A DNA stretch of 64,000 nucleotides from JALZKA01 sp963721645 (GTDB lineage: Bacteria; Actinomycetota; Thermoleophilia; Solirubrobacterales; 70-9): assembly GCA_963721645.1 (NCBI GenBank), contig CAVRJK010000002.1, positions 868,001 to 932,000 of the forward strand, written 5' to 3'. Positions 8,072-15,362 of the stretch are shown one piece after another. The notes below the pieces were generated by a model. The model did not search any database and was not told the origin of the DNA. It saw only the letters and a program-made list of their open reading frames with translations. Every line of letters begins with the position of its first letter. Position 1 is the first letter of the stretch. The position numbers and the translations under genes are program-made.

Positions 8072-8896
8072 CTAGGCCAGTTCGAGTGCGGCCAGGAGGA
8101 GCGCCGCCGCTTCTCCGGGCCTGGATCCGAGGCCCGGCATGCCGTCGCGGCCGCCCACCAACTGTGCGGCTCGGTAGGAGAAGGGGACGGCGCCGGCGTC
8201 GCGCATCGCGCGGCGGAGCGGTTCACCGAGTACGTCGAGGCGGGCTTCCGCTCCACAGATGACGACCGCGACCGGGTCGAGCGCGCGAAGCGCGGTGGAG
8301 TAACGGCGCTCTGCGAGGTCGGCTGAAAGGAGGAGGGCACGAAGGCCGGAGCGCCGCAGGCAGAGCTCCAAGGCCTGCGCGTGGACTGCCTCTGGGCTCA
8401 GGGCAGGGCCGGAATCCAAAAGCAGCACGCCCTGTGGCCGGCTTGCGGGCGGGGCGAGCCTGCGGGCGCCGTGGAGCCAACCGGTTGCCCAGCGACACGC
8501 GTACTCGAGCTCGGCTTCCCCGTTCTGGCGTGAGGAGGCCCCGTCGAGAGCGGGGAGGAGGACCTCTTCGAGCGTCCGCTCGAGAGTCCGGACGGCCAGG
8601 CTCTCCTCGAGCTCGCGATCCGCGCCGCGCTCGTCAAAACGGTCGAAGGACGCGAGCAGCCGTGCCGGGGAGGAGGGTCCGCGGCCCCGGCGGCGCGCAA
8701 CCTCGATCGCAGACGAGATGTTGTTCGTCTCTCGCAGGGCATCACGCAGGGCTTCGATCTCACCGAGCTCGTAATGGCGATGGTTTCCCTGTGTGCGTCG
8801 AGGCTTCGGGTAGCCCAGGCGCCGCTCCCAGGTACGAAGCGTCGATGGGCTGACGCCCAGCATCTCAGCGGCAGCGCTGGTACGGATTCCGTTCAT
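8072..8896 (-). CDS. CarH/LitR-like MerR regulator lacking the B12 motif
   Basis: 274 residues. An N-terminal MerR HTH (RTSAAAEMLGVSPSTLRTWE, GNHRHYELGEIEALRDAL) is followed by a helical-bundle region (about 95-150) and a Rossmann-like region (about 155-270), the layout of the B12-dependent light sensor CarH. However, the cobalamin-binding ExHxxG pattern is absent; the equivalent segment reads SPEAVHAQAL. It may therefore be a ligand-free or differently tuned relative such as CarA-like anti-repressor-controlled proteins (inference). Start is ATG 8896. The promoter holds CAAGTTTTTGAAGTA, close to the array before the MFS gene, which suggests autoregulation and a shared regulon. Confidence 0.75.
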   Translation of the reverse strand: MNGIRTSAAAEMLGVSPSTLRTWERRLGYPKPRRTQGNHRHYELGEIEALRDALRETNNISSAIEVARRRGRGPSSPARLLASFDRFDERGADRELEESLAVRTLERTLEEVLLPALDGASSRQNGEAELEYACRWATGWLHGARRLAPPASRPQGVLLLDSGPALSPEAVHAQALELCLRRSGLRALLLSADLAERRYSTALRALDPVAVVICGAEARLDVLGEPLRRAMRDAGAVPFSYRAAQLVGGRDGMPGLGSRPGEAAALLLAALELA

Positions 8897-8922
8897 AGGA
8901 GAGTTTTCGCGCTTTTGGGCCG

Positions 8923-8945
8923 TTTACACAAGTTTTTGAAGTAAA
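8923..8945 (-). promoter_or_regulatory. candidate operator upstream of CarH-like gene
   Basis: TTTAC and GTAAA arms flank CAAGTTTTTGAAG. The two inner half-sites CAAGTT (8929) and GAAGTA (8938) are 9 bp apart and resemble the CAAGTT array at 5906-5945. Located 27-49 bp upstream of the start. Confidence 0.4.
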
Positions 8946-8981
8946 TCCGCGCCCACTGCTAGCGATCTTGCAGGCGGATTC

Positions 8982-9941
8982 CTAGAGGTGTTCGCTCACA
9001 GGCGCGCTCGCAATCGCGATTCCGCGGCCACCTGCGCGGGCGTCCCATGCCGCGACCTCGGCAGCTTCGAGGAGCACGGCGACCGAGGTCCCGTGGAGCG
9101 GGCATGACGCCAGGCCCGCGGCCACTTCCACCCGCGGGCCACGCCCAGCCTGTGAGCGCTCGACAACGTCGGAAACGCTGCCTGCCAGTTGAACGGCATC
9201 CGCTGCCTCGGCTCCCGGAATCACTGCGAGGAGCTGACCGAAGCCGGTGCGAAATGCCTGTTCGCCCACCGAAAGTTGGCCTTCGAGGATGCCGGCGACC
9301 GCATCGACCATCCGGTCGGCGGCGTCGGAGCCGTAACCCTTCGAGATGCGCTCGACCCCCTCGACTTCGAAATGCGCGACCGCGAAGGGGGTGCCGGTGC
9401 GATGCTGTTCGGCGACGAGTGACTCGAGCCACCCGTCTGGAGCGCTTAGGTCAGGAGATGTCGCTTCAGGCGTCGCGAGGACTTCGGGGGCAGTGGGCGT
9501 GCCGCCGGTGACGGATTCGAAAGCTGCCGCCTGGACGGCGCCGAAGACCTCGGCCAGACGGGTGACGGCGCGGGTGAACTCGCGGCGGTCACGTTCCGGC
9601 AACTCGCGGTCGAGAGCCTCGATCAAAAGCGTCTGTAGGGCTGCGAGCTCTCCTGGCAGGCGTCTGGTCATCGCGGACGCGTCGCGCTGAGCGGCAAGCG
9701 AAGCGGCTCGCTCCAGAGCGACGGGCGAGAGCCGCAGTTCGCGCGCGGCGCCCGGATCAGAGAGGAGCCCCAGGATCTCCGCAATCAAGGGCGCAGCTTC
9801 GTGGGAGATCCAACCGAGAGGCAGGTCATCAACCTCTTCCAGGGGACTTCGCTCGATGACCTCGAGAAGCCAGTTCTTGGCAAGGCGCTCCCACGCGGCC
9901 GGCGACCGCGCGATCTCGGCACCCGGAGAACGACCGTTCAT
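8982..9941 (-). CDS. degenerate GGDEF-domain signalling protein
   Basis: 319 residues from ATG 9941. The N-terminal half is helical (WERLAKNWLLEVIERSPLEE, LPGELAALQTLLIEALDREL). The C-terminal half (about 175-315) has the fold pattern of a diguanylate cyclase: GTPFAVAHFEVEGVERI, DAADRMVDAVAGILEGQL, and GLASCPLHGTSVAVLLEAAEVAAWDA. In place of GGDEF it has RTGFGQLLAVIPG, so it should not make c-di-GMP; a sensory, GTP-binding or structural role is more likely. Some family members act upstream of PP2C partner-switch modules, and the divergent gene here (10012) is exactly such a PP2C. No Shine-Dalgarno is visible. A longer start at 9995 is possible but adds unconserved residues. Confidence 0.7.
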   Translation of the reverse strand: MNGRSPGAEIARSPAAWERLAKNWLLEVIERSPLEEVDDLPLGWISHEAAPLIAEILGLLSDPGAARELRLSPVALERAASLAAQRDASAMTRRLPGELAALQTLLIEALDRELPERDRREFTRAVTRLAEVFGAVQAAAFESVTGGTPTAPEVLATPEATSPDLSAPDGWLESLVAEQHRTGTPFAVAHFEVEGVERISKGYGSDAADRMVDAVAGILEGQLSVGEQAFRTGFGQLLAVIPGAEAADAVQLAGSVSDVVERSQAGRGPRVEVAAGLASCPLHGTSVAVLLEAAEVAAWDARAGGRGIAIASAPVSEHL

Positions 9942-9998
9942 CACTGAGCAAGCTAGTTCACGCCTCGGCGGGAGCAGCGGCGTGGCCCGAAGCACGTC

Positions 9999-10004
9999 TA
10001 GACT
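9999..10004 (+). promoter_or_regulatory. -10 box TAGACT for leaderless PP2C gene
   Basis: TAGACT ends 7 bases before GTG 10012, so transcription should begin at or next to the start codon. No Shine-Dalgarno exists in this stretch. Confidence 0.5.
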
Positions 10005-10011
10005 CGCTTCC

Positions 10012-11241
10012 GTGGCTGAGCGTATGCGGAACGAGGGCGAAGGGGCGAGCCTCCCGGACGGTGGGCCGGCCGACCCTGGCGGCGACGCGATCCTCGGTGC
10101 CGCGCTGGAAGGGCTCCGCCGTGCGGCCGAAGAGGTCGAGGTCGAGCGCTCGACTGCGGAGACGCTGCAGAGAAGCCTTCTGCGGGAGCGCCTTCCCGAC
10201 GTTCCGGGGCTGAGGCTCGCGGCGCGCTACCTGCCTGGATCAGGCGAGGCCCGCATCGGCGGGGACTGGTATGACGCGATTCCGCTCCGCGACGGACGCG
10301 TCGGGCTCGTCATCGGCGACGTGGTCGGCCGGGGGATCGAGGCGGCGGCACGCATGGCGCACCTCCAGAGCGCGGTCCGCGCATACGCGCTGGAGGGCTT
10401 GCGGCCTTCCCTGATCCTCGAGCGCATGAACGGCTTCGTCCAGGAGCTCGAAAGCCGGGGCACGGCGACACTTCTCCTCGCTGTCGTCGATCCGGATGCG
10501 GAAACGGTCAGGCTCGCCTCGGCCGGTCACCCGCCGCCTCTGATCGTCGATCCGGACGGCAACTCGAGCTTCGCGGAGGGTCCCGCCGGAAACCCGCTCG
10601 GCGCCTCGCTCTTCCCAAGCTATGACGAGACCGTGATGGCCATGCCGACCGGTTCGGCACTGGTCCTGTACACGGACGGGATCGTCGAACGTCCCGACCA
10701 GCCTCTGGACGTCGGCATGGGCATCCTGGCCGACCTCGGCCTGAGTCTCCCCGACGAGCCCGACGAAGCTTGCCGGGCGCTGCTGGATCGACTACTCGCC
10801 GACGGGCTCGCCCACGACGACGTAGCCCTCCTCGTAGCTCGCCTCGAGGCCCCACCGCTTACCCTCGACCTCGTGGTACCCGCCGACCCCACTTCGCTGG
10901 TCAGCGTCAGGAGAGGCCTGGGGCGCTGGTTGCGCGCGATGGGCGTGGGCGATGCCGACGCCTACGAGCTTCAGGTCGCATGTGGGGAGGCCTGTGCGAA
11001 CGCGATCGCTCACGCGTACCCGCCCGGCGACGCCCACTTCGCCGTGCGCGCTGTGCGCGAGGGACCCGAGCTCATGATCGAGGTCGGCGACTTCGGCGCG
11101 TGGCGCCCGCCACGCGGCGGGTCGGGCGGCCGAGGACTGGCTCTGATCGAACAACTGACCGACTCGCTCGAGATCGATCGCGGTATCGCCGGGACGACTG
11201 TAAGGATGCGGCGCAAGATGGAAGGGATGGCTCAGGTTTGA
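10012..11241 (+). CDS. PP2C (SpoIIE) phosphatase fused to RsbW-like HATPase
   Basis: 409 residues. A short coiled start (EEVEVERSTAETLQRSLL) leads into a SpoIIE-type PP2C domain (about 55-265): ARIGGDWYDAIPL, GDVVGRGIEAA, LYTDGIVE and HDDVALLVAR carry the metal-binding Asp residues. A second domain (about 280-400) is a GHKL anti-sigma kinase: GEACANAIAHAY (N box) and GRGLALIEQLTD (G box). One chain therefore has both the phosphatase and the kinase of a partner switch, acting on the STAS protein encoded by the next, overlapping gene. Start is GTG 10012; ATG 10024 is the alternative. No sigma factor gene is adjacent, so the target sigma factor is unknown. Confidence 0.88.
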   Translation: MAERMRNEGEGASLPDGGPADPGGDAILGAALEGLRRAAEEVEVERSTAETLQRSLLRERLPDVPGLRLAARYLPGSGEARIGGDWYDAIPLRDGRVGLVIGDVVGRGIEAAARMAHLQSAVRAYALEGLRPSLILERMNGFVQELESRGTATLLLAVVDPDAETVRLASAGHPPPLIVDPDGNSSFAEGPAGNPLGASLFPSYDETVMAMPTGSALVLYTDGIVERPDQPLDVGMGILADLGLSLPDEPDEACRALLDRLLADGLAHDDVALLVARLEAPPLTLDLVVPADPTSLVSVRRGLGRWLRAMGVGDADAYELQVACGEACANAIAHAYPPGDAHFAVRAVREGPELMIEVGDFGAWRPPRGGSGGRGLALIEQLTDSLEIDRGIAGTTVRMRRKMEGMAQV

Positions 11242-11603
11242 TGCGCGACCGCCTCGCAGAGGTCGGCTTCGAAGAGGTCCGCGCTGACACCATTGTGGCG
11301 TCGGTCTCCGGCGACATCGACGGCTCGAACGCAGCGGAGCTGCGCCGCGCCGTCGCGGAGCGCGTTCCGTCTACCGCGCGTTCGCTGATCATGGACCTGA
11401 CCAAGACGACCTACATCGACTCCACCGGCGTGGAGCTTCTGTTCGAGCTCGCTCGCCGCCTCTCGGCGCGTCGGCAGATCTTCACCGTCGTGGTCCCGAA
11501 GGGATCTGGCGTTCGCAAGGTCCTCGAGCTCTGCGACATCGGCAGCGTCGCCGTCCTCGTCGAGTCCCAGGGCGACGGCATCGAAGCCGCTGAAGGCGCC
11601 TAG
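11241..11603 (+). CDS. STAS-domain anti-sigma factor antagonist
   Basis: 120 residues, RsbV/SpoIIAA type. ATG overlaps the last base of the PP2C stop (TGATG), showing translational coupling. A beta strand VASVSGDIDGSNAAELRRA and the phosphorylation loop MDLTKTTYIDSTGVELLFEL are present; the Ser of IDSTG is the expected phospho-site. In the family the unphosphorylated form binds the kinase and frees a sigma factor. Here the HATPase of the partner protein would phosphorylate it, and the PP2C domain of the same protein would remove the phosphate. Confidence 0.92.
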   Translation: MRDRLAEVGFEEVRADTIVASVSGDIDGSNAAELRRAVAERVPSTARSLIMDLTKTTYIDSTGVELLFELARRLSARRQIFTVVVPKGSGVRKVLELCDIGSVAVLVESQGDGIEAAEGA

Positions 11604-11613
11604 CCGGACGCTT

Positions 11614-12390
11614 CTAGACGTCGAGCGTCTCGGTCCAGGACGCCTTGAAGCGCTGGAGGGCGAGGCGCAGTGCCTGCGGGTCGGATCCCGCGGCGATGAT
11701 CTCGGCGATCCGGCTTGCGAAGGCCTCGATCAGGAGCAGCTCTCGGCGTGAAGCGGGACGCGACGGGCGGATGCCCAGGGCCAGGACGCCGGTGAGCTTG
11801 CCGCCCGACGACATGGGCGAGGCCAGGAGGGGGTGGGAACCCGCATTGCCCGACCCGATCAGTCTGGCGCGGCGCTCCAAGGCAACCCTGCCGATGCCCG
11901 CGTCGCCCAGCGTGATCTCGGCGGCGGGCTGGGTGCCGGGTCCCGCGCCGCCGGTGGCGTGTGCGGCGAGACGCAGCAGCATTCCGCCATCCTCGGCGCT
12001 GTAGATCGCCCCGGATTCGATGTCCGCCAGAGCGACGACGCCGGCGAGAAGCGCGGTCAGGATCGGTCCTTTCTCGAGGCCGACCGGGGAGGCGACCCTG
12101 GATCCGCCACGCGGGCGTCCCGCTTTCTCCGGCGGCGGGTCGCCTATGACGCCGCTTTCAAGGGCGATCGCCACCGCCTGCGACCGGGTCGAGGCTCCGA
12201 GTTTTTCCATCGCGTTTCGCACGTGAGTACGGACCGTTTCAGGCGACAAGACCAGTCGCTCGGCGATCGCGGCGCCGGAGAGGCCGTCCGCCAGGTAGCC
12301 GAGGACCTCTCGCTCGCGGGCGCTCAACGGACGACTGGCAGTCCCAGGCGCTCGAAGTGATGAGGCGCTGTCGGGTTTGGCTTCGGGCAT
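11614..12390 (-). CDS. LuxR HTH-GAF transcriptional regulator
   Basis: 258 residues with the order reversed from the usual LuxR layout. The HTH comes first (about 20-85: RPLSAREREVLGYLADGLSG, LSPETVRTHVRNAMEKLGAS), followed by a GAF-like domain (about 110-250: ALLAGVVALADIESGAIYS, LIGSGNAGSHPLLASPMSSG, LLLIEAFASRIAEIIAAG). The C-terminal domain should sense a small ligand or redox state. The HTH ends in TRSQAVAIALESGVI, nearly the same as the ending of the PAS-LuxR protein at 12814 and two others in the window. The gene is divergent from the LPFSG surface-protein gene and could control it. Confidence 0.85.
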   Translation of the reverse strand: MPEAKPDSASSLRAPGTASRPLSAREREVLGYLADGLSGAAIAERLVLSPETVRTHVRNAMEKLGASTRSQAVAIALESGVIGDPPPEKAGRPRGGSRVASPVGLEKGPILTALLAGVVALADIESGAIYSAEDGGMLLRLAAHATGGAGPGTQPAAEITLGDAGIGRVALERRARLIGSGNAGSHPLLASPMSSGGKLTGVLALGIRPSRPASRRELLLIEAFASRIAEIIAAGSDPQALRLALQRFKASWTETLDV

Positions 12391-12493
12391 GGAGCTTGAG
12401 TCAGACGGAAGCGTCGGTTCGTTTTCCCCCCTCGGATTCCGACCATACCACTAACCGATTTGCGGTAATGCATATCACTCCGAGTGGGGAGAA

Positions 12494-12817
12494 ATGGCCC
12501 GGGAATCGGGCGTTGAGGTCAAGGAACAAGCGAGCATTGCCGAAGTGACTACTTCAGCCAAACGCACAAAGATCGTGGGGCTCCTCGCCTCAGCCGCCTT
12601 CCTCTTCGGGGGTGCGCCCGCAGCAAACGCCGCAGATTGCGTGATTCCGAGCCCGACTCAGGATCAGTACTGCCCGCCGGCACCTCCGCCGGCGACTGAC
12701 AGGGGCGGCCTTCCGTTCAGCGGCTACGACGTCGGACTCGCCGCACTTGCGGCCGTCGGACTCGTCGGAGCCGGGGTGGGTTTGCGTAAGGCGTCGAGGA
12801 CCGACGGGGCAATGTGA
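12494..12817 (+). CDS. small secreted protein with LPFSG sorting signal
   Basis: 107 residues. A signal peptide (about 22-47, KIVGLLASAAFLFGGAPAANAA) follows a long charged N-terminus. The mature part is tiny: CVIPSPTQDQYCPPAPPPAT. It ends with a sorting-type tail: LPFSG, a hydrophobic helix (YDVGLAALAAVGLVGAGVGL) and RKASR. Such tails are cut by sortases; a class E sortase gene sits at the left edge of the window. A second protein at 26204 has the same plan, including PTADQYDPP and LPFTGFDV, so this is a paralogous family. GGGGAG lies 3-8 bases before ATG 12494. The GTG of the PAS-LuxR gene overlaps its stop. Confidence 0.8.
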   Translation: MARESGVEVKEQASIAEVTTSAKRTKIVGLLASAAFLFGGAPAANAADCVIPSPTQDQYCPPAPPPATDRGGLPFSGYDVGLAALAAVGLVGAGVGLRKASRTDGAM

Positions 12818-13317
12818 GCGAACGGTTCAGGGCCGCCGACAGCGGCGGCCCATCCGCCCAACCGGGCGGTGTCGATTCGGTCGTGACTGAGGGCCCTCCG
12901 GTCCTGATCGTCGACGCTTCGCAACGATGCGTCGAAGTCAACGATGCCGCTTCGCGGATACTCGGATTGACCCGATCCGAGATCGTCGGACGGAGCGTCG
13001 AGAGCCTCAACCTGCCGGACGGCCACCTGCTCGTGCTGCCGCGGATCGAGGACGAGCCGATCGTCGGCGGGTGGACAACCCGCCGGAGCGATGAAGGTGG
13101 CAGACCAGGCGTCAGGAAGCCCTCCCGTCGTGAGCGTGAAGTCCTGGCACTCTTGGCTCGCGGCTCAACCGACACGCAGATCGCCGAGGTCCTGAGCCTC
13201 TCGCCTGCCACGGTGCAGACTCACGTAAGGAACGCAAAGGCCAAGCTGGGCGCCCGGACCCGGGCTCAGGCAGTGGCGCTCGCTCTCGTCAGCGGCCTGA
13301 TCGATCTGGACGACTAG
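12814..13317 (+). CDS. PAS-LuxR transcriptional regulator
   Basis: 167 residues. GTG 12814 overlaps the stop of the LPFSG gene (GTGA), so the two are translationally coupled. The N-terminal PAS-like segment (about 25-85: PPVLIVDASQRCVEVNDAAS, ILGLTRSEIVGRSVESL) precedes a LuxR HTH (about 100-165: SRREREVLALLARGSTDTQI, LSPATVQTHVRNAKAKLGAR). Co-transcription with a surface protein suggests that it controls that protein or a response to envelope state (inference). Its stop overlaps the stop of the convergent polymerase gene within CTAG. Confidence 0.85.
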   Translation: MSERFRAADSGGPSAQPGGVDSVVTEGPPVLIVDASQRCVEVNDAASRILGLTRSEIVGRSVESLNLPDGHLLVLPRIEDEPIVGGWTTRRSDEGGRPGVRKPSRREREVLALLARGSTDTQIAEVLSLSPATVQTHVRNAKAKLGARTRAQAVALALVSGLIDLDD

Positions 13318-15296
13318 CGCCCCTCGGCTCGCTCCGTCTTCTCGATCCTCGCGCGGATCGAATCAATTCTGGGTTCAAGGGGGTTGAGCTCTTCCACTAC
13401 TGCCAGCTCGGTTCTGGCCTTGTCGGGATCGGTCTTGCTGTAGAGGAGCGCCAGGAAGAAGTGTCCTACGTACTCCTCCGGGCGCATGCGGATCGCTTCC
13501 CGGTAGGCCTGGACCGCCCGCTCGGGATCGTTGAGCGCAAGCGCGATCGAACCCTCTGACAGCGCCGGCAGGTCCGAAGCGGGGTTCAGGGTCGCGGCCA
13601 GCTGGAGGTCGTCGTAAGCCTGCTCGGTCTCGGCTCTGAACGTGTTGAAGGCTCGCTCCACCAGGAGCTCGGAAAGGAGAGGCGGAACGAGTGAGACCAC
13701 GAAGACCAAGACGACCGCGATCAGCGCCCGGCGTCCCCCGGCCGCAGATGTCCGCTCGGGCATCAGCAAAGTGGGTGCCACGGCAGCGCCCAGAAGCGCG
13801 AACGCGGCAGCCGTGACCGCTGGATAGGGCCAAAACCAATCGATCGAGGAGTGGGCAAGCCAATAGGCGCCGCCGGCGAGTGCACCGCACGACAGCTGGG
13901 CGGACGCCGGCCCCAGCTTTCTGGCCCGGATCGCCCCGGCGAAGGAGCCGATCATTGCCAGCAAGAAGAGGGCAAGCCCCACGATGCCGAGCTCGCTGAG
14001 CGTCTCGAGCTCAACCGAGTGGGCGTCTCGCGCGAGCTGGCCGGGGTCGTCGCGCTCACGCGTGAAGCGGAACTGAAAGCCGCCACCGCCCTGGCCGAAG
14101 ATCGGGTCGTCCCCGCTTACCTCAACGGCGACCCTCCAGATCTCCGACCGGTTGGATCCGGCGTCGAACGTAAGCCTGCTCGAGTTCTCGGTGAGGTCCG
14201 CCTCGCCGTCGGCGAACTCCGAGGCGCGCTCAGAAGCCCAGTTGACGGGGTTTCCAATGACAACTATGGCCGCGACGACGGCGAACGCGGCGGCGATTGC
14301 AACGACGAGGTTCTGCTTCGCGACCGGGACCTTCAGCCGTGGTTCGATTCGCAGCGCAAAGACACATATGAGCGCCGCGACTCCAAGCTGCAGGAGCCCG
14401 GAGGAGCCCGCCGAGTTCAACTCGTCCACGGCGCCCTCCAGGCCATCGGGACCCTTGGCGGCGTCGAAGAGCGAGACCGCGTCGAAGATGCTGAACGCGG
14501 CAGGGGCCATTGCCAGGATCAGCCAAGCGACGGCGTTGAGCCGATCGCGCGACGCGATTACGTAAACGACGAGTGCGACCAGTGCCGCCGGGATCGAGCC
14601 GCGGCTTTGTGAAAGGACCGCGATCTCGATGCACGCCGTTGCGGTTACGAAGGCGCCCATCCGGATGGCCCTTGCAACACGAGGCGAACCGGCCAGAGCG
14701 AGTGCCGGCCAGAGAGCGACGAGGAAGAAAGCGGCGTTGGCGTTGCGGTAGCCGAGCGGGAACTGGAACGTGCCGTCCTCCTCGAGAAAGGGGAGAGGCG
14801 CGTCGGCGCCGGCCATCGCGACCAAAGCGACCACCCCTGCCACTCCCGCCGCGGCTACGACTGGAAGGAGCGACAACTCCATCCGGCGACCGAGCAGGGC
14901 GCAGCCCCAGATCGCCAATCCGAAGAAGATCGCGTAGCCGATGATGCGCTGAGCGTCCTCGACGGCGATGTCCGGGGTTGGCGACCACAGTGCCGACGCA
15001 AGGCTCCACAGGCCGAGGCCGATGAGTGAAAAAAGGGCCATCCGGGCTGGACCCGAGACGGCCAGGCTCGCCCGCCAGGGAGCGGTCGCGAGGAGCACGA
15101 TCACCCCCAATCCGAGCAACGCGACGCCCGGGTACATGACCCGGCCGTAATAGCCACCGTCCTTGAGGGCCCACCACGTGAGCGTGCTCCCGACCAGGCC
15201 CAGGGCAAGGCACGCGGCGATCAGCGTCCACCTACGGGTTCCAGGGCCCGGTTCTGCCGAAACGACGCCCGAGGAAGGTGATGGGTCGTCGGCCAT
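13314..15296 (-). CDS. Wzy/O-antigen-ligase-like polymerase with C-terminal TPRs
   Basis: 660 residues with about 12 membrane helices. The central conserved region is RNANAAFFLVALWPALAL, then a large extracytoplasmic loop with NRSEIWRVAVEVSGDDPIFG, GGGGFQFRF and ARDAHSVELETLSELGIVG, the pattern of the O-antigen ligase/polymerase superfamily (Wzy_C). After the last helix (about 510-530) come TPR-like repeats (SEGSIALALNDPERAVQAYR, LALLYSKTDPDKARTEL). It would join or polymerise lipid-linked sugar chains outside the membrane. A polyprenyl sugar-phosphate transferase (32923) elsewhere in the window fits such a pathway. Divergent from the coiled-coil gene. Confidence 0.85.
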   Translation of the reverse strand: MADDPSPSSGVVSAEPGPGTRRWTLIAACLALGLVGSTLTWWALKDGGYYGRVMYPGVALLGLGVIVLLATAPWRASLAVSGPARMALFSLIGLGLWSLASALWSPTPDIAVEDAQRIIGYAIFFGLAIWGCALLGRRMELSLLPVVAAAGVAGVVALVAMAGADAPLPFLEEDGTFQFPLGYRNANAAFFLVALWPALALAGSPRVARAIRMGAFVTATACIEIAVLSQSRGSIPAALVALVVYVIASRDRLNAVAWLILAMAPAAFSIFDAVSLFDAAKGPDGLEGAVDELNSAGSSGLLQLGVAALICVFALRIEPRLKVPVAKQNLVVAIAAAFAVVAAIVVIGNPVNWASERASEFADGEADLTENSSRLTFDAGSNRSEIWRVAVEVSGDDPIFGQGGGGFQFRFTRERDDPGQLARDAHSVELETLSELGIVGLALFLLAMIGSFAGAIRARKLGPASAQLSCGALAGGAYWLAHSSIDWFWPYPAVTAAAFALLGAAVAPTLLMPERTSAAGGRRALIAVVLVFVVSLVPPLLSELLVERAFNTFRAETEQAYDDLQLAATLNPASDLPALSEGSIALALNDPERAVQAYREAIRMRPEEYVGHFFLALLYSKTDPDKARTELAVVEELNPLEPRIDSIRARIEKTERAEGR

Positions 15297-15347
15297 GGGC
15301 TTGAAGGTAACCCCACAAACGGCTGTTTCGACGGCCGACGCTGCCGG

Positions 15348-15353
15348 TAGGGT
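15348..15353 (+). promoter_or_regulatory. -10 box TAGGGT before the coiled-coil gene
   Basis: TAGGGT is followed by 9 bases and TTG 15363, which begins the open frame. This supports a leaderless TTG start; no Shine-Dalgarno is present. Confidence 0.35.
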
Positions 15354-15362
15354 CGGCGAGCC

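Noticed and set aside
8982..9941. Active diguanylate cyclase
   Set aside because: The GGDEF signature is replaced by RTGFGQ, so catalysis is unlikely.
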